This document shows, piece after piece, positions 30,428 to 39,153 of a DNA stretch of 64,000 nucleotides (its first letter is position 1; every line of letters starts with the position of its first letter). A program made the position numbers and the translations under genes. Source of the DNA: Branchiostoma belcheri (taxonomy: Eukaryota; Chordata; Leptocardii; Amphioxiformes; Branchiostomatidae); NCBI RefSeq assembly GCF_001625305.1, contig NW_017802880.1, forward strand, positions 439,338-503,337, given 5' to 3'. The notes beneath the pieces were generated by a model that saw only the letters and a program-made list of their open reading frames with translations, was not told the DNA's origin and ran no database searches.

Positions 30428-30920
30428 TCATGCTGTCCTTAGTGCTGAAACACCTGATGCTGTGAAATGCTGCACTTTTAAAACTTTAATTTCTACCAAC
30501 CTCAAATGCTTGTAATGCTGACGAATGTTTGGAGCAACATCTCAAATATTTTTGGAGGTCTGTCTTCAGGACACTTAGTTGATTTCTGCAATGCTGTCCT
30601 TAGTGCTGAAACACCTGTTGCAGTGAAATGCTGCACTTTTAAATCTTTTCTACCAACCTCAAATGCTTATATTAGCCTCAAGAATGTTTGGAACAACATC
30701 TAAAATATTTTTTGAGGTCTGTCTTTAGGACACTTAGTTGATTTCTACAATGCTGTCCTTAGTGCTGAAACACATGCTGCTGTGAAATGCTGCACTTTTG
30801 AAACTTTTCTATCAAACTTAAATGGTTTAATATACATGTACATGTATTAGCCTGAAGAATGTTTGGAACAACATCTAAAATATTTTTGAGGTCTGTCTTC
30901 AGGACACTTAGTTGATTTTT
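30428..30920. repeat. Tandem repeat, three units of about 160 bp
   Basis: Units start near 30430, 30591 and 30750. Each carries ATGCTGTCCTTAGTGCTGAAA, GTGAAATGCTGCACTTTT, AATGTTTGGA and TTTTGAGGTCTGTCTT. They are imperfect and non-coding. Confidence 0.8.
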
Positions 30921-31112
30921 GCAATGCCCTCCTTTTCTTTGTTGTGTTTGTTGTATCCTACGATATTTAAGTTCCAGATTAGAATATACTGCGCTGTATG
31001 ATATTACTTCTTGCTTGTTATGAACTTAAATCTGACTTCACGTTTTAATTTGCTATCCCTCGAATTTTTAATCTGACTTCATCTTTGAAACTTTCCTTTG
31101 TTTAATCTGCAG

Positions 31113-31241
31113 ATAATGTTGACATCAGTGTGAAAGAGTGGAAGGTTCCGGGGAGGGGTGCCAAGAACGCAGAGTACATCGAAAGGGACGTGGCCTTTGA
31201 CCTTGTCATTGATGTGGCTTTGGAGGGAGCAAAAACTGTGG
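31113..31241 (+). CDS. Exon 15: first part of module M6
   Basis: Acceptor TTTAATCTGCAG and donor GTAGGTAT bound 129 bp, phase 1 on both sides. It encodes D-N-V-D-I-S-V-K-E-W, Y-I-E-R-D-V-A-F-D-L-V-I-D-V-A and G-A-K-T-V. The next intron again falls just before the strand equivalent to F-Y-L-S, but in phase 1 instead of 0. Confidence 0.88.
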
Positions 31242-31245
31242 GTAG

Positions 31246-31365
31246 GTATGACTCAGTTTACTGTGTTTTGAGTTACCACCTCAGTTTACCGTATTTTGAG
31301 TTACCACCTCAGTTTACTGTATTTTGAGTTACCACCTCAGTTTACTGTATGTTGAGTTACCACTA
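31246..31365. repeat. Tandem repeat, about 31-bp unit, four copies
   Basis: Units of CTCAGTTTACTGTATTTTGAGTTACCAC repeat with single-base changes, starting 4 bp after the exon 15 donor. It extends an open frame from the exon by chance. Confidence 0.85.
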
Positions 31366-31559
31366 TAATTTATTCTCATTCTGACCTCCGACCTCTCCCT
31401 CTCTGGTTTGAGTTGCATTATCAATTTGTTTAATCAAGAGATTTTTGTTGTTAATTTGTTTCATAGTTGACTACATTAACTGATTATTAATTTGATTTCT
31501 TAAGTTACCTTATGTTACTTAATTATGTTACTTTTATAATGTCAGTGATCACTCTGATT

Positions 31560-31747
31560 CGAACTCAGCTTATGTTACTTAATTATGTTGATTATTTTAA
31601 ATTATTTAATTTATCTTAATATTGAGTTGAATTCTGTACATTTCTGTTGTTATAATTTTGAATTTTGTGTGGACTCCAGGAAGAATAGTGGTCAGTTGAA
31701 CACTAATGGAGGTCTAATAAAAACAAACAAACAAACAAACGAACAAA
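31560..31747 (+). mobile_element. 3' end of a LINE-like retroposon with (AAAC)n tail
   Basis: GTGTGGACTCCAGGAAGAAT, CACTAATGGAGGTCTAATAA and a terminal AAACAAACAAACAAAC run resemble LINE 3' UTRs with simple-repeat tails. The family was not identified. Confidence 0.5.
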
Positions 31748-31803
31748 CTCAGACATCATAGCTTTGTGATGCATTTATGTCACTGATTTAGTTCCTAACA
31801 CTA

Positions 31804-32480
31804 GAAAGGCCGACATTTGCTTTGGAGCAAATTCAGCATGGCTTCACCACATTTCACGACTTGGCAGGGAAAGAAGGAGAAATACAAGGGAAAACAGGCA
31901 ACAATTCTTTACATTGATATAACTATAGTATGAAGTGACAACAGTTGGATAGCTATCCCCTACATTAATGGTTAGGATTTTTAATTGCATAATGCAAACT
32001 GTTGATTTTAATGATAGAAAGAAGCGTTTATGCCCCGCATTCCAATGCTGGAGCAGGTAAGCTTGACATACCTACCAAAACACTTGTCAATGAATGCAGT
32101 TCATACTGTCAATATGGCATGGCTAAGTACAGGTGTTAATTGAGTTAACCCAATCAAAACCGAACAGCCAATCAGCAAGAAGAATAGAGGAAAGCTGCAT
32201 GCCTATTGGTTGCTTGCTCTGCATGCCATTCTGATGACTCATGCCCAAATATGGTAACACACTGCTATAGTACATTTTCTAAACACAGCCAAAAAGCTCA
32301 AATAAAACCATTCTAAATGCCTGTATCACGAAAATGGAAAAAAAAGGCCTTGGGGTATTTGCCCATTCTACCGTCATACCAAATTTCATGTTATTTGGCC
32401 CCAAAATGAAGGAGTTGAATCAGTTTAAAGAAAAGGCAGGAGAAGAAGGAGAAGGAGGAGAAACGTGAGGAAAAACAATA
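31804..32480 (-). repeat. Dispersed repeat R, antisense copy
   Basis: Starts AGAAAGGCCGACATTTGCTTT and carries the reverse complements of the R words (GAGGAAAGCTGCATGCCTAT, AATTGCATAATGCAAACTGT). No internal duplication. Confidence 0.65.
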
Positions 32481-32504
32481 TGACTTCACCACATAGGCTA
32501 CAGC

Positions 32505-32630
32505 CAACCAACAAAAGCATTGTGAGCCAGTCAGAATTGCCCTGAGGAAGGTGACAGACGGTCACCGAAACGTTGGCTGAATAAAAGACTTAAGTCTTGG
32601 TTGTGTAAAAAGAGTCTCTTCACTTAATGT
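32505..32630 (+). mobile_element. Penelope-like-type terminal segment Q with hammerhead-like core
   Basis: CTGAGGA at 32542 is followed by A, a 6-bp stem GGTGAC/GTCACC and GAAACGTTGGCTGA, then AAAGACTTAAGTCTT. Related copies are at 51104-51270 and in the termini of 48470-49484. It ends less than 20 bp before exon 16. Confidence 0.5.
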
Positions 32631-32647
32631 GTCATCATGTTTTTCAG

Positions 32648-32784
32648 TGGGAGACACACTGAAGATGAAGTTGTTCCTGTCACGAGATGGCCAGCTGGAT
32701 GAACATGACAAGATGTTAGTGGAGTACCCAGCTGAAGAAAGTTCCCCCCACCCACTGGAGACTGATATCTACCACTCAGCACAG
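32648..32784 (+). CDS. Exon 16: middle of module M6
   Basis: Acceptor CATGTTTTTCAG and donor GTCTGTCA bound 137 bp, phase 1 in and phase 0 out. It encodes G-D-T-L-K-M-K-L-F-L-S-R-D-G-Q-L-D-E-H-D, a clear F-L-S-x-D strand with an acidic follow-up, and D-I-Y-H-S-A-Q. Confidence 0.88.
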
Positions 32785-32828
32785 GTCTGTCAACAGAACT
32801 GGCAAAAACTTCATTTTTTTATGTTAAC

Positions 32829-33047
32829 TTTGTGTTCCACCACCTACAACACAACCAGGGTCACTCTTTCAAATTTGAGTCCACGGATATCTTAGACCAC
32901 GAAACACGCTGGTGGGAACGGGGTGTTAAAGAGGCAATATATGAAAGAATGTACAACCCCACCCTCAACAGGGAAGGGGGGCTATGGGTCGATCTTTCCG
33001 GCACTTGGGATTTGGCACTCCCAGCCCCGAGGACAGACAACACTTAA
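32829..33047 (+). pseudogene. C-terminal coding relic of a Penelope-like element
   Basis: An uninterrupted frame ending in TAA encodes H-N-Q-G-H, W-W-E-R-G-V-K-E-A-I-Y and N-P-T-L-N-R-E-G-G-L-W, the pattern found at the C-terminal end of many GIY-YIG Penelope-like or related retroelement proteins. It begins about 45 bp after the exon 16 donor and is followed directly by the terminal repeat at 33020-33300. Only the last ~70 codons remain. The family assignment is from memory of motifs. Confidence 0.55.
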
Positions 33048-33300
33048 GCTCCTGTTCTGTATAACAGGAGCTTTCTGACTAATTTGCATTATCTTGTCTT
33101 GACTTGTCTGACTTTTGCTCCATTTTCGACTTCCAAAAATTTATCGTCACTTTATTTGCATATCAATCAATAGTTTGTGCTTATAAATCTGCTTTCCCCT
33201 CTGGTCTCTCAGTCACTGACGAAAGCTAGTGGATACTAGCTGAAACGTCTGACGTTTTCAAAATCACATCCAGTTGCTTGAGTAACTGTTTTTTGGCGTA
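33020..33300 (+). mobile_element. Penelope-like terminal repeat with hammerhead-like core
   Basis: Same order as 25590-25914: AACAGGAG hairpin, TTTATTTGCATATCAATCAATAG, CTGACGA at 33216, stem AGCTAGT/ACTAGCT, GAAAC. It joins the coding relic at 32829-33047, tying these terminal repeats to that element. Confidence 0.65.
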
Positions 33301-33725
33301 ACTTTGTGTTGCTGCATGCTGCTTTTGCCTAGTAAGTAGATTGTGATGATATTTGGTGTACATGTACAGTTGTACAATCATGTATGTGTAAATAAAGGTG
33401 AAGGTTGCTGAAGAGCCTCCTGGTGGCCTTTCTTATTACTGCAGCAGAGCAACCTTTTTTTTCATATCTTCTATTCTGCATTGGACATTCAGTGGTCTTA
33501 CATATTTGGCCAATGCATAGCATGTCATAGTACTGCAGCAGAACTAGTTTTTAGTATCTTATGATCTAGACATGGTTACAATGTTTGGGTAGTAGATGCC
33601 TCCAGTGCTCAGAAAGAAGTGAGAGAATTTTGGGCCACCTAAATTGTAGATGCTTTTTCTCAAACTGCAGGGACAATTGTTTAAAAAAAATATTTGAAAG
33701 AGGACAATTGAGGAGTTATATATAT
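33300..33725. repeat. Dispersed repeat with CTGCAGCAGAAC words
   Basis: GATGATATTTGGT, GCCTCCTGGTGGCC and ACTGCAGCAGAxC occur as in 60190-60740. It is a low-identity interspersed repeat. Confidence 0.4.
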
Positions 33726-33737
33726 TCTGCATTTTAG

Positions 33738-34038
33738 CTTGAAAGTTCATCTGTGTTCACTTGGTAGAAATCATTATGAAGCAAGTTTAAACTGTAATTT
33801 TCAACACGACTCACCCAAATTTTCGACTGTACAACTCCAGTCTTTGTCAAGGAATGAGCAATCCACCGCTTCCGTGATAGACTTTCTGCAACCTATCTAA
33901 CTAATCACGTGTGTTATCTGTGTGACGTCATGGAAGCGGAGAATTGCACATTCCTTGGCAAACACTGGTCCGGGAGTTGTTCAGTCAAAAATTTTCAATT
34001 TGTTGTGTTGGAAAAATGAGTTTAAACTTGCTTCATAA
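33738..34038. mobile_element. Palindromic element P, 12-bp target duplication
   Basis: Ends with inverse AAGCAAGTTTAAACT/GAGTTTAAACTTGCTTCATAAT. TCTGCATTTTAG flanks both sides (33726-33737, 34039-34050). The interior has inverted AACTCCAGTCTTTGTCAAGGAATG-like blocks and an ACGTGTG/TGACGTCA centre. The right duplication was later hit by the family A MITE at 34050. Confidence 0.75.
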
Positions 34039-34049
34039 TCTGCATTTTA

Positions 34050-34410
34050 GGCCACACCAATTTAATTTCTTGGTTAACGGATTTTTCTAGAAAAATAATG
34101 GAGCGGGTGGGCAAAAAAATAAAAAAAAGCCCTAGGCATCATATTATGGCCCAAAATGGTACGATAGGAGCCATGAAGTCAACACACCAGGCTGGTTCAA
34201 AATTTAAACAATGAATTTTGAACTTTTAATGATACCACTCCAATGAAAGATGGAATAACTGTAACAACTAGGATAAAAAGGACTGTTTTCAACTGTTCAG
34301 GACAAAATATTAGCATTTTGCAGTTGATTCTGAATTTTTATTTTTATTTGCAAATCAGAAAAAAATGAAGCGGGCGAATCCGTTAACCAAAAAATTAAAT
34401 TGGTGTGGCC
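34050..34410. mobile_element. MITE, family A, forming the exon 17 splice acceptor
   Basis: Full-length, with TTA on both sides (34047-34049, 34411-34413). The right TTA plus the next base G (34414) is the acceptor TTAG of exon 17, so the polypyrimidine region and branch point must lie inside the element. It inserted in the right target duplication of the P element at 33738-34038. Confidence 0.85.
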
Positions 34411-34414
34411 TTAG

Positions 34415-34595
34415 GTTGACTTCAGCACAGCAGTGAACAACCAACCTGACCTGCGGATCCTATCGGGGCCGGAAACTAGGCCGTTCTGCGGCTGGTCGTA
34501 CTTCATCGTTCAGCTGGACCCAGGCAACGTCTATGACGAAACTGACGAGGAAAACAACGTCGCCGTCGCTGAGTACTTGTTCAAGTGCAGTGGAG
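34415..34595 (+). CDS. Exon 17: C-terminal part of module M6, bracketed by MITEs
   Basis: Acceptor GGTGTGGCCTTAG (weak pyrimidine tract) and donor GTAAGGCC bound 181 bp, phase 0 in and phase 1 out. It encodes V-D-F-S-T-A-V-N, the Cys strand F-C-G-W-S-Y-F-I-V-Q-L-D, Y-D-E-T-D-E-E-N-N-V-A (the best E-x-x-E-E-N-N turn) and F-K-C-S-G. Coding identity is clear, although both splice sites abut transposon ends. Confidence 0.9.
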
Positions 34596-34599
34596 GTAA

Positions 34600-34882
34600 G
34601 GCCAGACCGACTTAATTTTATGGATGACATCCTCAGAAGACCCCCAAACTACACGTAGTGCGCGGGCGGGCGGGAAAAAAATCCGGCCAAAAATAAAAAT
34701 GCTACTAAACTATTACTAGTATAAGGAATACAAAGCTGGTATCATAATGGTGAATTTGCGGCTGCTACATAGCGACGTATAGTACAAGCCGGCAAATACT
34801 GTCTTTTGTGGAATTTATGAATCGGAACTGTACGTACTTACGAGTTCTTGTGTCATGGAGCTTTGGTAGCCTGGGTATACAT
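34600..34882. mobile_element. MITE, family C, inserted in the exon 17 splice donor; truncated
   Basis: It begins GGCCAGACCGACTTAATTTT immediately after TAA (34597-34599), positions +2 to +4 of the donor. It tracks the reverse complement of 1604-1986 through GTGGAATTTATGAATCGG and stops near GCCTGGGTATAC. The far TIR is lost. Confidence 0.75.
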
Positions 34883-34911
34883 GTATGTATGTCAGGGCAT
34901 CTTCCATTTAA

Positions 34912-35244
34912 AGGCATCCAATGCAGTTTTTAGGGATTGGAAACCTGATATTTATCTACCTACTGAGTTGAAACCACACTATCCCAATGTATATTGACCC
35001 TCGTGGATCAAAAATTCCCAAAATTCTGACAGAAAATGGTTACTGGAATGGCCCTGGGCTGATTTTCAGGGTACCACCCAGAATATAACTCATCTTGGGC
35101 CTTGTTTCTGCAGTTTTAAGTACCCGAAGTATGAAATACTGATTGAAATGTGCTAATGTGAAGCAGTACAGTGTATGTGTCAATATCATTAAGATTATTC
35201 AGATTATTTCCAGTTTTGCTGCTCTGAAATCGCATTGGATGTCT
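34912..35244. mobile_element. MITE, family X (AGGCATCCAATGC termini)
   Basis: Inverse termini AGGCATCCAATGCAG and GCATTGGATGTCT with TAA and TTA flanks. It is closely similar to 40605-40967 (CCACACTATCCCAATGTATA, CAGTTTTGCTGCTCTGAAAT). Confidence 0.8.
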
Positions 35245-35309
35245 TTAAGTGTACAATGTATTTGAAATTAATGAGTGTGACACTGTGATTATGTGATATA
35301 TCCACACAG

Positions 35310-35482
35310 ACATGCTGGGATTGCGTGATGTCACCTTCACGCCGCTCCAGACCCCCGTCCCGCGGGACATTACGACCTACGTGGTCTTGGAGGTCACCGT
35401 GGACTGTATGGGAGGATCCTTCTGTTCCCGCGTACCCGACTCCTCTCAGGAGGGGAAGGACAACATCAAGTTTGTCCTCACA
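35310..35482 (+). CDS. Exon 18: first part of module M7
   Basis: Acceptor TATATCCACACAG and donor GTGAGTTC bound 173 bp, phase 1 in and phase 0 out. It encodes D-M-L-G-L-R-D-V-T-F, Y-V-V-L-E-V-T-V-D-C with a second Cys (S-F-C-S-R), and G-K-D-N-I-K-F-V-L-T. The extra Cys pair sits where M3 also has one. Confidence 0.9.
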
Positions 35483-35639
35483 GTGAGTTCAGAGTTTTAT
35501 TTGTTTCAATTTTCAATTTTATTAAGAATAGTCAACATAGCAGGGGTACATAGTACTGGACTTTACATATTATTAAGTATAAGAAACGCACAAGACAATT
35601 ACATACAAGAGTGGGACATGAAACCAAAGAACACTAGGT

Positions 35640-35868
35640 CTGCATTTCGCTATTGTACAGTCTGATTGTGCAGTGGAGGAACGAGTTGTACAGTCTGTTT
35701 GTCCGTGCCTTCGGCACCGTGATTCCCCTAGAGTTCCTCAAACACCTCCCTGTGCTGTCCGACCTGGCTCCTGGTACCAAATCATGTAGTGGGTGGTCAG
35801 GGCTGAGCATACGCTTGAGCAGCTTGACAGCTGCAAGTTCACATCTTTCTCGGAGTATTGGGACGTGT
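35640..35868. other. Intron 18 segment, no recognised feature
   Basis: Slightly GC-rich DNA directly upstream of an antisense SINE. A 112-residue minus-strand open frame spans it and the SINE but shows no family motif. Confidence 0.3.
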
Positions 35869-36258
35869 TTGTTTTGCATAACTGATAAACAGCCTTTATA
35901 GCCATAACACACCTCCAGTTTTGCACGTGTAAGTGCAAGCTGCGTAAGACCGGACTGTAAGGTTTGAACCACTCACACAGGGAATACCCTGTACTCTTTT
36001 CGATAAGTGCGGTGAGTTCTTTAACATGCGTGGGGTGTGGCTCTCCCAAACACGGGATCTCCATTTAACGTCCTATCCGAGGGACATCCCTAACCGAAGT
36101 TAAGTACTCATTTCCACCTGAGTGAAGTGAAAAAAGTCGTGTAAAGAAAAATTAAAGTGCCTTTCCCAAGGGCACAAGATCGGTGACATGGGCAGGGTTT
36201 GAATCCGCAACCTCTTTGGTGTGAGCCAAATGCGCTACTGACTGTGCCACACGACCCC
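35869..36258 (-). mobile_element. SINE-B, antisense, full length
   Basis: On the minus strand it starts with a tRNA-like head (B-box GGATTCAAACCCTGC, ending near 36190), then GTGCCCTTGGGAAAGGCACTTT, AGTACTTAACTTCGGTTAGGG and GTAAGTxCAAAxCTTACAGTCC. It ends 48 bp before exon 19. Relatives are at 57966-58366 and 62795-63275. Confidence 0.75.
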
Positions 36259-36306
36259 ACATTGTTGTTTTGTTTCTTATCTTGTCTAACGTATCTGCTC
36301 ACACAG

Positions 36307-36409
36307 TTCTCAGAGGACATACTAGGCACACGAATGGTGGACCTAACAGGAGGAGAAGTGGACCAATCTTGGGAAGTGTCGCCTCCTCTTACATTGGGCT
36401 ATGATACTG
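36307..36409 (+). CDS. Exon 19: middle of module M7
   Basis: Acceptor ATCTGCTCACACAG and donor GTAAACAG bound 103 bp, phase 0 in and phase 1 out. It opens with F-S-E-D-I-L-G-T, a shortened F-Y-L-S-E-D, and ends L-T-L-G-Y-D-T. It is the shortest version of this segment. Confidence 0.83.
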
Positions 36410-36435
36410 GTAAACAGTCAATTTACACATATATA

Positions 36436-36804
36436 GGCCACACCAATTTAATTTGTTGGTTCTCGGATTTTTCATAAGAAATATGAAGTGACAAGGCGAA
36501 AAAAATAAAATAAAAACAGGCCTACGCATCCTATTCTAGCCCCAAATGCTGTGATAGGAGCCATAAAGTCATCACAAAAAGTAGGGTTAAAATTACAATG
36601 AATTTTGAGCTCATAATCAAACCACTACTCTGATAGATGGAAAAACTGTAACAACTAGGAAGAAAAGGACTTTCCTCAACTATTGGGGGCAAAATATGAG
36701 CATTTTTGAGTTGACTCAGAACCAAAATCTTTTTTTCTTTGCAAATCAGAAAAAAATGAAGACTGAGGCAAATCCAAGAACCAACAAATTAAATTGGTGT
36801 AGCC
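36436..36804. mobile_element. MITE, family B
   Basis: GGCCACACCAATTTAATTTG with GGTTCTCGG, and the inverse at the right end (TTGGTGTAGCC). Flanks are ATA and TTA. It begins 26 bp after the exon 19 donor. Confidence 0.75.
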
Positions 36805-37244
36805 TTAGCAAGTAACAAAAGTGAGAAAAGACCAAAACAAATGGACACAAACCACATACCAGATGTCACTCTTGTGTATTTCGCGCCATGTAAAATTATG
36901 TAGAAACTGTTTTTAAATCAGCAGGAATTTGATGAATCAGATATTAAGTAACTGTAAACTTTATCTTGTTGATATACCAACAGTATTTTTCTGACCCCTA
37001 CCTCTTCCCTCGTGACAAAATTATTGACTTGTAACGTCAGCATGTCAGCAGAACGTACTGCATCAGCAAATTACCTGTTATACATTGTGCATAAAAATAA
37101 GCACTTCCAAATTTGCAGAACGTCTTACCATAATGATCGTATTTGTGATTCATAAATGGCTTATATGGTTTGTGTACTGTAAATTTGAGAGAAAGATACA
37201 ATGAATCTGAAAAAACAGTGCATAAAACCGCCAGGAACATTTAA

Positions 37245-37504
37245 AGGGGGGCCCGCATGCCCTTGTCCGTAGAGCATAATCGGCTGTTTTAATTATACGT
37301 AGAGCGTAGACGGACCTCTCTAATTCAAGGTAGACGTTGGTGCATTCTGCGTAGAGCATATTCGCCGTTTTAATTCTACGTATTGCATTGTAGCCAGAAT
37401 TTAACGTAAAGCATAATCGAGAGGTTTCCTGATTCAGTGTAATACGTAGCCAGCTCTCAAAATGTAGCGTAGAGCGTTGTCGGGACCCCCCCATGCAGGC
37501 CCCC
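37245..37504. mobile_element. GC-capped MITE Y (GGGGGGCCCGCATG termini)
   Basis: Inverse GGGGGGCCCGCATG and CATGCAGGCCCCC ends enclose AT-rich DNA with repeated TACGTAGAGC words. It is flanked by TTTAAA and TTAAAA. A relative is at 56900-57111. It ends 52 bp before exon 20. Confidence 0.7.
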
Positions 37505-37556
37505 TTAAAATTTACAGTATGTATTGATAGCGATGAATATCACGTCTTCTCTACAG

Positions 37557-37748
37557 TGGGAAGCAGAAGGTTCCGATTGGCCGGTTGGGTGCGGTATAAT
37601 GACGATGGAGCGGACGCCTGTAACAAGTACCAGTACGCCACGCTGGGGGTACAGCAGGGGGACAGCACCAACGCTCAGTACTTACTGGACCTGTCAGCGG
37701 AAAACAGCATTTACAGCATCCCCTTGACTGTCAGCTGTGACGACGCAA
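37557..37748 (+). CDS. Exon 20: C-terminal part of module M7
   Basis: Acceptor TCTTCTCTACAG and donor GTAAGATA bound 192 bp, phase 1 on both sides. It encodes F-R-L-A-G-W-V-R, D-A-C-N-K-Y-Q-Y-A-T-L-G-V (Cys strand), a long insert, then S-I-P-L-T-V-S-C-D-D-A. The spacing after the Cys strand is longer than in other modules. The GT donor at 37749 is preferred over a possible GC donor 4 bp upstream because it keeps phase 1. Confidence 0.87.
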
Positions 37749-37775
37749 GTAAGATACATCTTTTTTTATTGATTA

Positions 37776-38171
37776 GGCCATGTTGATTTGATTATATGGA
37801 TGACATCCTCCGTGAGCCCCAAAACTGATGCGAGCGTGCGAATAAAAAAAAAGTTTTGCAAAAAAAAAAGTTTTTTTCATTATGAAATCTACGTGGTCAT
37901 GAGGGTTGAGCAAATGGCACAGAACATGGTTTGGCGAATAATCTAGTCTTCAAGTTCATTTCTTTACAATTTCGTCTTTTTTCGTTTGATTTTGGCATTC
38001 TACGACATTGGTATAGTTTTTATTAATTTTTTTGTAACTTATGGTATATTTTTGCTCATTTTGCAACTGTTTTGTACGATTTACAGTATGGTTGAAAACT
38101 TTTTTTTTTTGTAAACGGCCGAAAATTCATGCGCGCGCGTATGTCATCCATATAATCAAATCAACATGGCC
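37776..38171. mobile_element. MITE, family D, complete, TTA duplication
   Basis: GGCCATGTTGATTTGATTA and the inverse TAATCAAATCAACATGGCC, with TTA on both sides. It begins 27 bp after the exon 20 donor and is the reference copy for 18312. Confidence 0.85.
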
Positions 38172-38654
38172 TTAGTAGTTTTATTGCAAATTCATGTCCG
38201 AGGGCTAATTGCAGGAACAGAAGAAACATTTGGTATAAAAAACAGTCATATAGACCTATTGATAACTACTAACTAAAGAAACTACTATTAAGAACTACAG
38301 AAACTACTGGGTTTGACTTCTTTCTTGAAGACAAAGGATCCCAGTTTTCTGTAATTTGTGGGCCTTTTTTTATTGATTGATCACATTTGTGGAAGGATTG
38401 ACAAAACAGGTGACTGTGGCTTTTCAAGATGTTAAAACTTGGACCAGATTAGGTTTGAACTGCTCACATTGGGAAGGTCCCCTGCTTTTTTGATAAGTGT
38501 GGTGGGATCTTTGATGTGATTGAGGTGTCTTGACTCTCTTTAAGTCCTACCAAAGAGGACGTCCCTGTAGATAGAAACTGATTTTTTTTTCACATTTTTA
38601 CATTTTTCAAGTCAAGAGGGGAAGTGAGAAAATAAGACTAAGTGTTTAAGTGCC

Positions 38655-38960
38655 TTTCTACAACACTGGGGCCTGCAAGGGATTCAATATGCTCTGGTAG
38701 CATTTGAACAGTTTCTTTGGTAAAATGATGTGACAGTGATGTTTTAGCAGCTTGCTATAAAAACCTGAATGTGTTTTAGTTGCTTTGTCATCTATTTGCA
38801 AGGAGGAGACTTGGCATAGAAATAGGTTAAAACAGGCTATTTGCAGAGAGAATGAAAGACACTCCGCAGCTAATATAGATTTAGATACCAGGCTAATGTT
38901 TTGCAACATGGATGGCATGTTCAGCACCAAGGAGAGGGAAGCAAAAGTCTGTTTTCTGTT
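38655..38960. repeat. Dispersed repeat Z, single-unit copy
   Basis: CTCTGGTAGCATTTGAACAG, GATGTGACAGTGATGTTTTA, TTTGCAGAGAGAATGAAAGA and AACATGGATGGCATGTTCAG also occur at 46430-46800, where part of it is tandemly multiplied. Confidence 0.65.
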
Positions 38961-39004
38961 ATGTGAGTCAAGAGGGAAAGTGAGAAAATAAGACTAAGTC
39001 TTAG

Positions 39005-39115
39005 TGTTTATTAAGTGCCTTCCTTGAAGGTTCAACACTGGTGTATGCCAGGGATTCAAACTCAGAACCTTTAGATTCTACAATCATGTAAGTCGACAAC
39101 CGTAACCACAGGTTA
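39005..39115 (-). mobile_element. SINE tRNA-like head, antisense
   Basis: AAGTGCCTTCCTTGAAGG, GGGATTCAAACTCAGAACC and a terminal ACCGTAACCAC match the antisense SINE heads at 54768 and elsewhere. Confidence 0.5.
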
Positions 39116-39153
39116 GACATTCTTGCCACCATCGTGAAACAACCTCCTCTCTG

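Noticed and set aside
32785-34414. Introner-type origin of intron 16 or 17 from the abutting MITEs
   Set aside because: These introns sit at positions conserved in other modules (phase-1 border, phase-0 before the Cys strand), so the introns predate the insertions.
37739-37752. Possible GC-AG intron with a GCAAGT donor after exon 20
   Set aside because: The GT four bases downstream (GTAAGA) is a canonical donor and keeps the phase-1 module border; the GC option would need phase 0 and a shifted acceptor.
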